In this document: one piece after another, positions 8,901-17,876 of the stretch
Layout: each line of letters starts with the position of its first letter
Position numbering within the stretch: position 1 is the first letter of the stretch
Assembly (NCBI GenBank): GCA_050943535.1
Contig: JBMNPJ010000006.1
Coordinates: 1-64,000 of the forward strand
Reading direction: 5' to 3'
DNA from: Massiliimalia sp050943535
GTDB lineage: Bacteria; Bacillota; Clostridia; Oscillospirales; Ruminococcaceae
Length of the DNA: 64,000 bases
Program-made: the position numbers and the translations under genes
The notes under the pieces: generated by a model
Seen by the model: the letters and a program-made list of their open reading frames with translations, nothing else
Databases searched by the model: none
What the model was told of the DNA's origin: nothing

Positions 8901-10142
8901 ATGAAAATCACTGGAGTAAAGTTTATTAAATTATGTGGCAGTTTGCCGCCTTCTTACAAAGATTACGAACGAGTAGCTAGACCATTGGATGTTTATATGG
9001 AGTGTGCCAAAGCGCCTGTATGGGATTTGGTGGATCCCGATACCAATCAAGTTGAAGTAGAGGATATTTTTTTAGTAATTACAACGGATGAAGGAATAGA
9101 AGGCGTTTATGGTCCTGTTTTTGAGCAGGTGGTGCCCCATATATTTGGTATTGTGAATTCATTGATTGGGAAAGATCCTTTAGATATTTTAATTATTTGG
9201 GATCAAATGCTGCGATTGGATCGGCATGGTCGAACTGGATACAGCATGGTTGCCATCAGTTCCATCGATTGTGCTCTTTGGGATTTAAAAGGAAAGTATC
9301 TTAATATGCCTGTTCATAAAGTGTTGGGAGGCAATCGTAAAGTAAAAGCGTATGCTAGCACTTTAGGATATCCTTTGGAACCTGAACAAATTCAGAAAAA
9401 AGCAAAGGAAATTATAGCTATGGGATATGAAGGTCAAAAATGGTTTTTTCGCTATGGGCCAGCAGATGGATATAAGGGAATTGAGAAAAACATGGAGTTG
9501 GCATATTCTCTGCGTGAGGCATGCGGAAAAGATTATGATATTATGTTTGATGCTTGGATGGGCTGGGATTTGCCTTATGCACGAATGATGTTAAAGGAAT
9601 TGGAATCAGTGAATCCTGCATGGATTGAGGAACCTTTGATGCCGAATATGATAGATGCTTATTATCAGTTGCATAATACAGTAAATGTTCCTATTGCAGC
9701 AGGCGAACATCTATATACACGTTGGCAGATAAAACCTTTTTTGGATAAAGGAATATTGGATATTGTTGAGGCTGATCCAAGTTGGACAGGAGGAATAACA
9801 GAATTGGTAAGAATTGGATCTATGTGTGAGACTTATGGGATACCATTAATGCCTCATGGTTGCACGACACCTGCGGGTACTATTGTTTGTTCTGTTCTTT
9901 CTCCAGCGGTAGCACCATATATGGAATTTTTAATTCCTTATCAGGAACGACAACAATTATTTCAAAAATATCGGCTTTTTCCGAAAGATGGTTTCTTAAT
10001 GCCGTTTGATCATCCAGGGCTGGCATTAGAATTTGATTTTCAGAAAGTTAAAAAAATTCAATATTGGAAGGATAATGTATGGAAAGATTATAGAAAAAGT
10101 GATATGGAACTTAAATGTTTGAGTAACGCTTATTTCAATTGA
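8901..10142 (+). CDS. Enolase-superfamily sugar-acid dehydratase
   Basis: Mandelate racemase/muconate lactonizing enzyme subgroup, 413 residues. The order of motifs is that of acid-sugar dehydratases: the Lys-bearing segment GQKWFFRYGPADG, metal-ligand Asp in MFDAWMGWD, Glu in WIEEPL, Glu in AAGEHLYT, and the catalytic His in MPHGC. The KWFFRYGPADG segment recalls L-rhamnonate dehydratase and its relatives, but specificity cannot be read from sequence alone. The expected reaction is loss of water from an aldonic acid to give a 2-keto-3-deoxy acid. It starts 29 bases after the hydrolase gene behind GAGGAG and belongs to the same operon. The last 20 or so residues are a tail outside the core fold. 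Confidence 0.85.
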   Translation: MKITGVKFIKLCGSLPPSYKDYERVARPLDVYMECAKAPVWDLVDPDTNQVEVEDIFLVITTDEGIEGVYGPVFEQVVPHIFGIVNSLIGKDPLDILIIWDQMLRLDRHGRTGYSMVAISSIDCALWDLKGKYLNMPVHKVLGGNRKVKAYASTLGYPLEPEQIQKKAKEIIAMGYEGQKWFFRYGPADGYKGIEKNMELAYSLREACGKDYDIMFDAWMGWDLPYARMMLKELESVNPAWIEEPLMPNMIDAYYQLHNTVNVPIAAGEHLYTRWQIKPFLDKGILDIVEADPSWTGGITELVRIGSMCETYGIPLMPHGCTTPAGTIVCSVLSPAVAPYMEFLIPYQERQQLFQKYRLFPKDGFLMPFDHPGLALEFDFQKVKKIQYWKDNVWKDYRKSDMELKCLSNAYFN

Positions 10143-10180
10143 ATAAGGTTTTTATTCATAACAAAAATAGGAGAATATAC

Positions 10181-11131
10181 ATGAAAATAGTAGTATTAGA
10201 TGGATATACTTTAAATCCGGGGGATTTGACTTGGAAATTATTAGAACAATTGGGTGAATTGACAGTATATGATAGAACACCTTCTGAAAAAATAATTGAA
10301 AGAATTGGTAATGCAAAAGTCATACTTACGAATAAAACACCAATCACTGCTGAAATTATTGCACATACGAATATTCAATACATTGGAGTTCTTGCAACAG
10401 GGTATAATGTGGTAGATGTGGTTGCAGCCGAAAAAGCCGGAATAGTTGTTACGAATATCCCTGATTATGGAACAGAGACGGTGGCACAATTTACAATAGC
10501 ATTACTATTAGAATTATGCCATAGAATAGGTGCACATTCTGATGAGGTGTTTCAGGGAAAGTGGGAACGTAGTATAGAATGGTGCTATTGGAGCTATCCT
10601 TTGACCGAATTAACTAATCGAACATTAGGGTTAATTGGATTTGGAAAAATTGGACAAGCTGTTGCTAAGATAGCTCTGGCATTTGGAATGAAAGTCATTT
10701 ATTTTGATCTTTATAATGATCAGCAATATGATTTTGCGCAGCGTGTATCATTAGATGAATTGCTGGAAAAATCTGATGTCATTTCTTTACACTGTCCATT
10801 ATTTGAGTCTACAAAAGGTATCATTAATGCAGAATCCATTTCAAAAATGAAGACGGGAGTATTTTTGTTAAATACATCTAGGGGACCTCTTATTGTTGAA
10901 GAAGATTTAGCACAGGCATTAAAGACGGGTAAGGTTTCAGGAGCAGCCATGGATGTGGTCTCTGTAGAACCAATTGAAGCTAATAATCCATTGTTAAAAG
11001 CACCGAACTGTATTTTGACTCCTCATATTGCCTGGGCTACGAAGGAAGCAAGAGGACGATTAATAGATATTGCTGCACAAAATGTAAAATCCTTTCTTTT
11101 AGGTTCACCCATCAATGTAGTCAATTGTTAA
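10181..11131 (+). CDS. D-2-hydroxyacid dehydrogenase, glycerate dehydrogenase-like
   Basis: NAD-dependent D-isomer-specific 2-hydroxyacid dehydrogenase of 316 residues. I place the start at ATG 10181, preceded by TAGGAG; the open frame extends upstream into the previous gene but without a start signal. Visible motifs are the Rossmann glycine pattern TLGLIGFGKIGQAVA, the substrate Arg in LLNTSRGPLI, and the catalytic His in ILTPHIAWAT. Relatives reduce hydroxypyruvate or other 2-keto acids. Beside a sugar-acid dehydratase it may interconvert a 2-keto and 2-hydroxy acid from the sugar breakdown route. It lies 15 bases ahead of the second hydrolase gene. Confidence 0.88.
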   Translation: MKIVVLDGYTLNPGDLTWKLLEQLGELTVYDRTPSEKIIERIGNAKVILTNKTPITAEIIAHTNIQYIGVLATGYNVVDVVAAEKAGIVVTNIPDYGTETVAQFTIALLLELCHRIGAHSDEVFQGKWERSIEWCYWSYPLTELTNRTLGLIGFGKIGQAVAKIALAFGMKVIYFDLYNDQQYDFAQRVSLDELLEKSDVISLHCPLFESTKGIINAESISKMKTGVFLLNTSRGPLIVEEDLAQALKTGKVSGAAMDVVSVEPIEANNPLLKAPNCILTPHIAWATKEARGRLIDIAAQNVKSFLLGSPINVVNC

Positions 11132-11146
11132 GTAAGGAGAATCAAT

Positions 11147-12991
11147 ATGAGTGAAAAATTTTTACTTGGATGCAACTACTGGGCCTCTCATGCTGGTGCA
11201 GATATGTGGCGGTATTGGGACGCTGACTGTGTAAAACAAGATCTTTTGGCTTTAAAAGAAAATGGAATCGAAGTACTTCGAGTTTTTTTAAACTGGCGCG
11301 ATTTTCAGCCAGTGGAACGGTTGTATGGGGCAGAAGGACAAGCTAGAGAACTATGCCTTGTGGGCGACATCCGTCCATCTAATCCATATTTTTTAGATGA
11401 AAGTATGTTGGACCATTTCAAAGACTTCTGCACTATGGCAAAAGAATGTGGTTTTCGTCTCATTGTAGGACTTGTGACAGGCTGGATGAGTGGAAGACTT
11501 TATGTTCCACCTGCATTATATGGGAAAAATATTTTTCACGATCCTTTAGCACTGAAGCTGCAGCAAATGCTGATTAAAGGAGTTATTTCCCAATTTCGAG
11601 AAGAAAGCTGTATTTATGCGTGGGATCTTGGAAATGAGTGCAACTGTATGGGAAAAGTCGCTTCAGAGGAGGAAGCTTATAGTTGGACTGCCTTTATTAC
11701 CAACGCAATTCGTGCCAGCGATCCTTCTAGAAAGATTTTTTCTGGTATGCACTCACTTCAGCCAGAGGGATGCTGGACAATTCAAGATCAGGGAGAACTT
11801 ACAGATGAATTAACTACTCATCCCTATCCTTATTGGGTAGAACACTGTCTGGTTGACCCGCTTACATCTTGTCGTACACTGATGCATGCTACTGCACAGA
11901 CTCAGTATTATGCTACCATTTCTCATAAACCATGCTTAGTGGAAGAAATTGGCGGAATGGGTCCTATGGTAGCAGATGATAATCATAATGCCATGTTCAT
12001 GCGCGCTAATTTATTTTCCAACTGGGCAAATGGAGCTACCGGTCTGCTTTGGTGGTGTGCCCATGATCAAAATATGCTGTCTGCTCCACCTTATGACTGG
12101 AATATGTGTGAACGTGAATTAGGAATGATGGATGCAAATCGTTGTCCAAAACCAATGCTGTTGGAGATGAAAAAGTTTTCTCAACTACTAAAACAGCTAG
12201 ATCTTTCCCTTCCTCACCGCAGCTGTGATGGTGTCTGTATTTTGACTCAGGGACAGGATCACTGGGGGATTGCCTATATGACCTATGTATTGGCCAAGCA
12301 GGCAAATTTAACCATTGATTTTACTTACTGTGAGCAGAAGTTGCCAGACAGCAATTTATACTTTTTGCCTTCTATTTCCGGTTTGACCATGAGCAAGGTT
12401 GCCTATGATCAGCTGAAAGAAAAGGTTTCAGCAGGAGCAACCTTATATATTTCTATGGACGATGGATTTTTGACGGAGTTTGAAGAATTTACAGGACTGC
12501 GTGTAGAACACTCAAGAAATGCAGAAGAACAAGGATTGTTTGCTTTGCCAAGCGGAGAAAGTGTTTTTTATCGAAAACAGCATACAGTTCAGTTATGTGC
12601 AACAAGGGCAGAGGTGTTAGCTGCAGATGAAAAGGGATGTCCAATTTTGTCCCGAACAAAATATGGAAAAGGAAGTGTTATGCTTGTCAATTTTCCTCTG
12701 GAAAAAATGCTGATTGATACCCCTGATTTTACAGACAAGCCATACTACAAGATATATAGTGATTTGCTTAACCCTATTTTAGAGCAAAAAGATGTAATCT
12801 CCGAAAATCCTTATATAGGCTTAACAGAACATCAAGGAGATGAAAAGAAAATCATTGTTTTGGTAAACTACTCCACCGATCCTCAACCAGTACAGCTGCG
12901 TATCAAACCATCTTTACAAATAGACGAAGTACTTTATGGTAATGCACAGGTTATTCCTCCCTGCGACGCTACTGTTTTTACTATTCATTAA
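11147..12991 (+). CDS. Clan GH-A glycoside hydrolase, paralogue 2
   Basis: A 614-residue paralogue of the hydrolase at 6965, sharing motif after motif (GCNYWASHAGADMW, LVTGWMSGRLYVPPAL, WDLGNECNCM, PCLVEEIG). The acid/base Glu is residue 164 and the nucleophile Glu266 or 267. There is no signal peptide, so it acts in the cytoplasm on imported material. Base composition is noticeably less AT-rich than in the genes before it, so the two paralogues may have separate histories rather than arising by a recent local duplication. Having two related enzymes suggests two linkages or two chain positions in one glycan. It is the last gene of the operon. Confidence 0.82.
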   Translation: MSEKFLLGCNYWASHAGADMWRYWDADCVKQDLLALKENGIEVLRVFLNWRDFQPVERLYGAEGQARELCLVGDIRPSNPYFLDESMLDHFKDFCTMAKECGFRLIVGLVTGWMSGRLYVPPALYGKNIFHDPLALKLQQMLIKGVISQFREESCIYAWDLGNECNCMGKVASEEEAYSWTAFITNAIRASDPSRKIFSGMHSLQPEGCWTIQDQGELTDELTTHPYPYWVEHCLVDPLTSCRTLMHATAQTQYYATISHKPCLVEEIGGMGPMVADDNHNAMFMRANLFSNWANGATGLLWWCAHDQNMLSAPPYDWNMCERELGMMDANRCPKPMLLEMKKFSQLLKQLDLSLPHRSCDGVCILTQGQDHWGIAYMTYVLAKQANLTIDFTYCEQKLPDSNLYFLPSISGLTMSKVAYDQLKEKVSAGATLYISMDDGFLTEFEEFTGLRVEHSRNAEEQGLFALPSGESVFYRKQHTVQLCATRAEVLAADEKGCPILSRTKYGKGSVMLVNFPLEKMLIDTPDFTDKPYYKIYSDLLNPILEQKDVISENPYIGLTEHQGDEKKIIVLVNYSTDPQPVQLRIKPSLQIDEVLYGNAQVIPPCDATVFTIH

Positions 12992-13311
12992 GGCAAGCCA
13001 GAGAACAGCTAAAAGCTCAACAATAAAATTTTACTTAACATAATAATTCTGGGATATGGATTGAATACTATACTGGCTAAAAACAAGCTTTCTAGCTTTA
13101 TTGAATTATAGGAATCTAACTATAATATGATATCTTTTTAGTTGCATAATTGTGAATGAAAAAATCGTTTTGGTTTATGAAGAAGTTAAAATAAATAGTC
13201 AGGATTCCTAAATATATTTATGGTTGAATCAATGATGCAACTCGATTAAGTAATAAGCTACATTGATGAATTCCATATCTTACCAATAAAATTAAAAAGG
13301 ATGTGTGTTTT
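12992..13311. other. Intergenic region before the AEC transporter gene
   Basis: This stretch of about 320 AT-rich bases has no plausible coding frame. I see no strong terminator stem after the hydrolase gene and no clear promoter or operator. A ribosome binding site (AAAAAGGA, about 13295-13302) lies at the right end. Confidence 0.4.
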
Positions 13312-14226
13312 GTGAGCGTTGTGCTGTGGAAAGCAGCTTCTTTTGTTTTAGTAATTATTATCGGATATGTGTTGAAACAGTTACATATTTTTAAAGTTTC
13401 TGATTTTCAAATTGTTTCACGAATTATTATGAAAATTACTCTACCATCTGTTATTATTACTACTTTTAATGGAATAAAGTTTGAATCACAATTGTTGTTG
13501 ATTGTGGCTTTTGGCATTGTTTGTAATTTAATTACAATTGGGGTAGGCTGGATTTTGGCACGAAAAATGTCGCCTTCAGAAAAAGCATTTCATATGATTA
13601 ATATGTCCGGATATAATATTGGATGTTTTACTTTTCCTTTTATTCAATCTATGATGGAGCCAATAGGAACAATTACTTGTTGTTTGTTCGATACAGGAAA
13701 TTCTCTTTTGTGTACAGGAGGCACATATGGAATAGCAGCCTCTGTTGCTAATAATGGAGAAAGAAACACGTTTTTTTCTTTTTTAAAAAAATGTATTTCT
13801 TCGGTTCCATTAGATGTTTATTTGATTATGCTCACATTATCCATATGTCATTTTTCTTTGCCGGATACCGTTATTTCTTTAATGCAACCAATGAAAGAAG
13901 CTAATGGATTTTTAGCAATGCTTATGATTGGGATTGGGTTTGAATTATTTTTGGAATCAACACAAATAAAACAAATTATAAAAATATTAGGTATTCGATA
14001 TGGGATTTCTGTATTGTGCGCTTTACTTTTTTGGTTTTTATTACCTTTTTCAGAATCTGTAAGGCTTGCACTTGTGATCGTTCTTTTTTCTCCTATTTCT
14101 GTAGTGGCTCCCATTTTTACTCAGAAATGTCAGGGAAATGTAGAAATGTCTAGCGCACTGAATTCTTTATCTATTATCATTAGTTTAATTTCTATTACTA
14201 GTATTCTTTTAGTTGCCAAAGTTTGA
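13312..14226 (+). CDS. AEC-family (auxin efflux carrier type) transporter
   Basis: Integral membrane protein of 304 residues with about ten hydrophobic segments in two similar halves, as in the AEC/membrane-transport-protein family (PF03547). I choose GTG 13312 because the binding site AAAGGA sits about 10 bases ahead; the GTG at 13303 is too close. Bacterial members carry malate, malonate or other organic anions. Its place at the end of the sugar-acid locus makes export or uptake of an organic acid plausible, but a gap of over 300 bases means it may be transcribed on its own. Two terminator-like stems follow. Confidence 0.82.
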   Translation: MSVVLWKAASFVLVIIIGYVLKQLHIFKVSDFQIVSRIIMKITLPSVIITTFNGIKFESQLLLIVAFGIVCNLITIGVGWILARKMSPSEKAFHMINMSGYNIGCFTFPFIQSMMEPIGTITCCLFDTGNSLLCTGGTYGIAASVANNGERNTFFSFLKKCISSVPLDVYLIMLTLSICHFSLPDTVISLMQPMKEANGFLAMLMIGIGFELFLESTQIKQIIKILGIRYGISVLCALLFWFLLPFSESVRLALVIVLFSPISVVAPIFTQKCQGNVEMSSALNSLSIIISLISITSILLVAKV

Positions 14227-14344
14227 TTGTTATGCAATAACAATGATGATTTTAATAGAATGATATTTCCAATAAATTTAGTAAAGTTTATCCTAGTTTT
14301 ATACAATCTAGAAAAAGGTATCTAAAGTGTTCGCCCCTTCCATT

Positions 14345-14391
14345 AAAAAACCCAGTAGTAAAGCCATTTAGTGCGATACGCTGGGTTTTTT
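14345..14391. terminator. Bidirectional terminator after the AEC transporter
   Basis: An 11-bp stem (14345-14355 with 14381-14391) starts with six A and ends with six T, so it can act for transcription from either side. The loop is long (25 bases). Confidence 0.65.
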
Positions 14392-14614
14392 CTTATGTTC
14401 TAAAATAGGATTTTGTCCTTAAATTGTCCTTAGTCTCTTTATTTTTTAGATAATATCAGGAATATTTAATTTTTCTTGTCACAGTATTTTACGGTTTTTG
14501 GCTGTTAATATTGTGGCCTTTTTGTTTTTTGGATTTTGTTATTGAGAATAAGCCCTATCATAGGAGCAGGTAAAAACCAAGTATATGGTTTTATTTGGTT
14601 TTCGGTTGTAAAGA

Positions 14615-14644
14615 AAAAGACAGCCCCACCACTGGCTGTCTTTT
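14615..14644. terminator. Bidirectional terminator
   Basis: A perfect 11-bp stem (14615-14625 with 14634-14644) has an 8-base loop and AAAA/TTTT ends. It probably ends minus-strand transcription coming from the ABC exporter operon. Confidence 0.7.
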
Positions 14645-14843
14645 GGTTAGATAACATATATTTTGTCTTCGGTCACAATTACTAGAATTAAACCGCGAGT
14701 AAAAATAGTAGCGGCATCACTTTTATATTTTTGTTCTGCATATATGTATTGTTAGTGGTTCTATTGTCTGGATTCTGATTTGCCTGGATTGTCTTACGGT
14801 AAATCTTTTTTATTCCGTTCGTGTGATCTTGTAGTATTGTTTC

Positions 14844-16147
14844 TCAACCATTTGTAACAATGGTTACCTTCTTAGCTTCCATTCTGTATAAATGGGTACA
14901 AATGACAGTATCGAACCAATTTTCCATAATATATTGCTCTAATCGGTCGGCATAACTGGCATTAGCCCAATAGACCGGGGATGGCCGGCTGGTCGAATTG
15001 TGCCAGTCACTGAGTCTGTAGACCGCACCGAATATAGATGGATTCTGCTTAATTAAATTGTTATAGCAGGAAAATATCAGATTTTTTGTCTTTTCACTTT
15101 TGAAAATGACAGGATCAATCATTCCCACAAGCTCCATCGACGTCAGACCGTTTACTATACGCTGTACGCCGATGGACAGGACAATGGTCACTATGGCAGG
15201 CAATTCTTTCGGAATTGCGGAAACGGCAAGGGATACCGGTGTCATGAAAATCTCAAGGATGGGAGTTCCATTGAAAATTCCTACGATGAAGATAATAGTA
15301 CAAGCGGCTAACGCTAAAATTCCCAGATATTTTCCAAGCTGTGCCAGCTTTTTTTGCAGGAGAGTCTGCGTATCGTCCGCACCTTCCAGCAGATTGGCGA
15401 TTTTTCCTATCTCCGTATTCATACCGGTTGCCGTTACAATTGCCTGTGCTGTACCGTAGGTAATGCTGCACCCTGAAAACACCATATTTTTTCGGTCGCC
15501 CAACGCTGCTTTCATTTCGACTATCGCGGCCTCATCCTTTTCAGAGGGAACAGATTCCCCTGTCAAAGCAGATTCTTCGCTTTTTAAGCTGACGCTTTGC
15601 AGCAGCCTTACATCTGCGAGGACAAAATCTCCTGTTTCCAATCGGATAATGTCGCCGGGAACTAACTGGGAAGCACCAATCAGCTGCTCTTTTTCGTCCC
15701 GGATCACACGGGCATGAGGAGCAGACATATTTTGCAGTGCATCCAATGCTTTTTCTGCTTTGCTTTTCTGCAGTACCCCCATAACGGCATTTAAAATGAC
15801 AATCAGCAGAATCAGCAGCGACTCAAAAAATTTCTGTGGGTTTTCTTCGATGCAGGGCAATCACAAAGGATACTGCCGCCGCAGCCAACAGGATTAAAAT
15901 CATTACATCCTGAAACTGTGCTGCAAAGCGCTGTGAAGATGGCCTTTTTTTCTTTCAGTTTGTTTGCTCCGTATTGCGCTTGCCGCCCTGAAACCTGTTC
16001 TTCCGTCAAACCCGTGACAGGGTTGGACGACAGCTTGTTTATCACAGCTTCCGAATCTTGTTCATCATAAATCACTATAATTCTCTTTTCAAAATCATGA
16101 TTATGTTTCCGCAAACTGACTGTTATAAAGTTTTGCATATAATCCAC
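14844..16147 (-). pseudogene. Broken P-type cation ATPase fused to a glycolipid-synthase-like fragment
   Basis: Remains of a Ca2+-type P-ATPase. The N-terminal cation ATPase segment (GLTEEQVSGRQAQYGANKL) is followed by at least two frameshifts between about 15940 and 15840; the lost frame still reads as the first membrane helix. The next frame keeps the actuator domain with its TGES motif (ALTGESVPSEKD) and a helix-4 motif that is altered (AIPKELPA where IPEGLPA is usual). Sequence then jumps directly to ELVGMIDP, skipping the phosphorylated DKTG loop and the ATP site. The last 90 residues (NPSIFGAVYRLSD, YADRLEQYIMENWFDTVI) resemble the N-terminal domain of monogalactosyldiacylglycerol synthases. 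It cannot be a working pump. Its 5' end overlaps the tail of the exporter gene. Confidence 0.8.
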
Positions 16148-17876
16148 CTTTTTCTAAAAGCTCTTCATGTGAACCAACTTCTTTAATATCCCCATCCTGC
16201 ATATAGAAAATCTGATCAGCGTCCCGGATGGTGGATAGGCGATGTGCGATGATAAAACTGGTGCGTCCCTTTGTGAGGTTAGTCATTGCTTTTTGAATGA
16301 GTACCTCAGTGCGGGTATCTACCGAGCTGGTGGCTTCGTCCAGAATCATGATTGGTGCGTCAGACAGCAAAGCTCTTGCAATAGTGAGAAGCTGACGCTG
16401 ACCCTGCGCCAAATTAGTTCCGCCTTCCTGCAATTCCATTTGGTAACCTCCCGGCAGCGTACGGATAAACTCATGTGCATGCGCTGCTTTCGCCGCCGCA
16501 ACAATTTCTTCATGGGAAGCACTTGGTTTTCCGTAGCGCAGATTATCCTCGATGGTTCCTTGAAACAGCCATGTGTCCTGCAGAACCATTCCAAAGATAC
16601 TGCGCAGATTTTTCCGTGCCATCTGTCGGATATCTGCACTATCAATTGTAATAGAACCGTCATTCACATCATAAAAGCGCATCAGGAGATTGACAAGCGT
16701 TGTTTTCCCGGCCCCGGTAGGACCCACAATCGCTACTTTTTCTCCGGAATGTACCGAAAGGCTAACATCATGCATCAGAGTGTGATAGGGAAGATAGCCA
16801 AATCGCACATGAGAAAATACTACTGCCCCTTTCACTGGGATAGGGAAGGAAACCGGATTTGGATCCGGAATTTCTTCTGTTTCATCCAAAAATTCAAACA
16901 CACGCTGAGCTGCTGCAGTGGTTGCCTGCATGATATTGGAAATCTGTACAGTCTGGTTGATCGGCTGGGAGAAATGACGTAGATATTGGATAAAAGACTG
17001 GATCATTCCCACAGAAAGGCGCCCATTCACAACAAGACATCCGCCTACAACTGCTACTGCCGCATATCCGATATTGGACATGCTCTGTGTCAACGGCTGG
17101 AGCATACTGGATAAAAACTGGGATCTCCATCCGTTTTCATACATGTCCTCGCTGATTTCCTCGAAATCTTGAATAACCGCTTCTTCCCGTCCGAACGCTG
17201 CGATTTCTGTTTGTCCAGAGTACATTTCTTCCACATATCCGTTCAATTCTCCGATGGTGTCCTGTTGGGCCGTGAAAAACGGCTGGGCTTTTTTCATGAG
17301 TCGGGTGGAAAGGAACAGGGCAATGGGGATGGTCACAATACCGATAAAGGTCAAAATCGGGCTGACAATCAGCATCATCACAAAAATAAAAAGGACGGAC
17401 GCAACGGCATTTACGACCTGTTCTACACTCTGTTGCAAAGAAGTAGAGATGGTATCGATATCGTTGGTCATTCGGCTTAGAATGTCGCCATGGGGGTGGG
17501 TATCAAAGTAGTTGAGCGGCAGTTTCCGCATTTTGCGGTCCACTTTTTCTCTCAGATCAGCAATCGTTTTTTGTGCAACCCGAACCATGAGTCGCACGCT
17601 CAGCAACTTGGTAATCTGTGCTAGGAGATAACACAGAGCCAGTGTGACCAATAGTATAATAAAATGCCGTACACCATGGGATGCGCTTGTGGCACCGAAA
17701 GCAATACCTGTGAGCGCATCCGTACTTTTTCCAAGGATAAACGGTGCCAGATTGTTGAACAGTGCAGATAGGACAATCAAAAAGATTCCTATAATCAAAC
17801 CCTTGCGGTATTTTCCCATGGAAGCATACAGCCGTATCAGAACAGCGCGTTTTTGAGGTTTACGATTATGACTCAT
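16101..17876 (-). CDS. ABC exporter subunit with canonical ATP site motifs
   Basis: Half-transporter of 591 residues: six membrane helices (about residues 20-320) and a C-terminal nucleotide-binding domain. Walker A is GPTGAGKTT, Walker B is PIMILDEATSSVD with the catalytic Glu, and the switch His is in IIAHRLSTI. Its signature loop is the unusual LAQGQ instead of LSGGQ. Start and partner stop overlap as TAATG at 17876, so the two are translationally coupled. With the partner encoded next to it, it forms a heterodimeric drug or lipid exporter of the BmrCD/LmrCD kind. Substrate unknown. Confidence 0.93.
   Translation of the reverse strand: MSHNRKPQKRAVLIRLYASMGKYRKGLIIGIFLIVLSALFNNLAPFILGKSTDALTGIAFGATSASHGVRHFIILLVTLALCYLLAQITKLLSVRLMVRVAQKTIADLREKVDRKMRKLPLNYFDTHPHGDILSRMTNDIDTISTSLQQSVEQVVNAVASVLFIFVMMLIVSPILTFIGIVTIPIALFLSTRLMKKAQPFFTAQQDTIGELNGYVEEMYSGQTEIAAFGREEAVIQDFEEISEDMYENGWRSQFLSSMLQPLTQSMSNIGYAAVAVVGGCLVVNGRLSVGMIQSFIQYLRHFSQPINQTVQISNIMQATTAAAQRVFEFLDETEEIPDPNPVSFPIPVKGAVVFSHVRFGYLPYHTLMHDVSLSVHSGEKVAIVGPTGAGKTTLVNLLMRFYDVNDGSITIDSADIRQMARKNLRSIFGMVLQDTWLFQGTIEDNLRYGKPSASHEEIVAAAKAAHAHEFIRTLPGGYQMELQEGGTNLAQGQRQLLTIARALLSDAPIMILDEATSSVDTRTEVLIQKAMTNLTKGRTSFIIAHRLSTIRDADQIFYMQDGDIKEVGSHEELLEKGGLYAKLYNSQFAET

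Larger units (their letters stand above)
14227..14843. other. Intergenic region with two terminators
   Basis: Holds two bidirectional-looking hairpins (14345-14391 and 14615-14644) and no intact gene. Translation of the minus strand shows short decayed frames that continue the broken gene to the right, none recognisable. Base composition changes across here: genes to the left are very AT-rich, those from 14.8 to 20 kb clearly less so. Confidence 0.5.

Noticed and set aside
16242..16982. A 246-codon plus-strand frame opposite the ABC exporter
   Set aside because: It is the antisense shadow of a conserved exporter domain, with no start signal or family resemblance.
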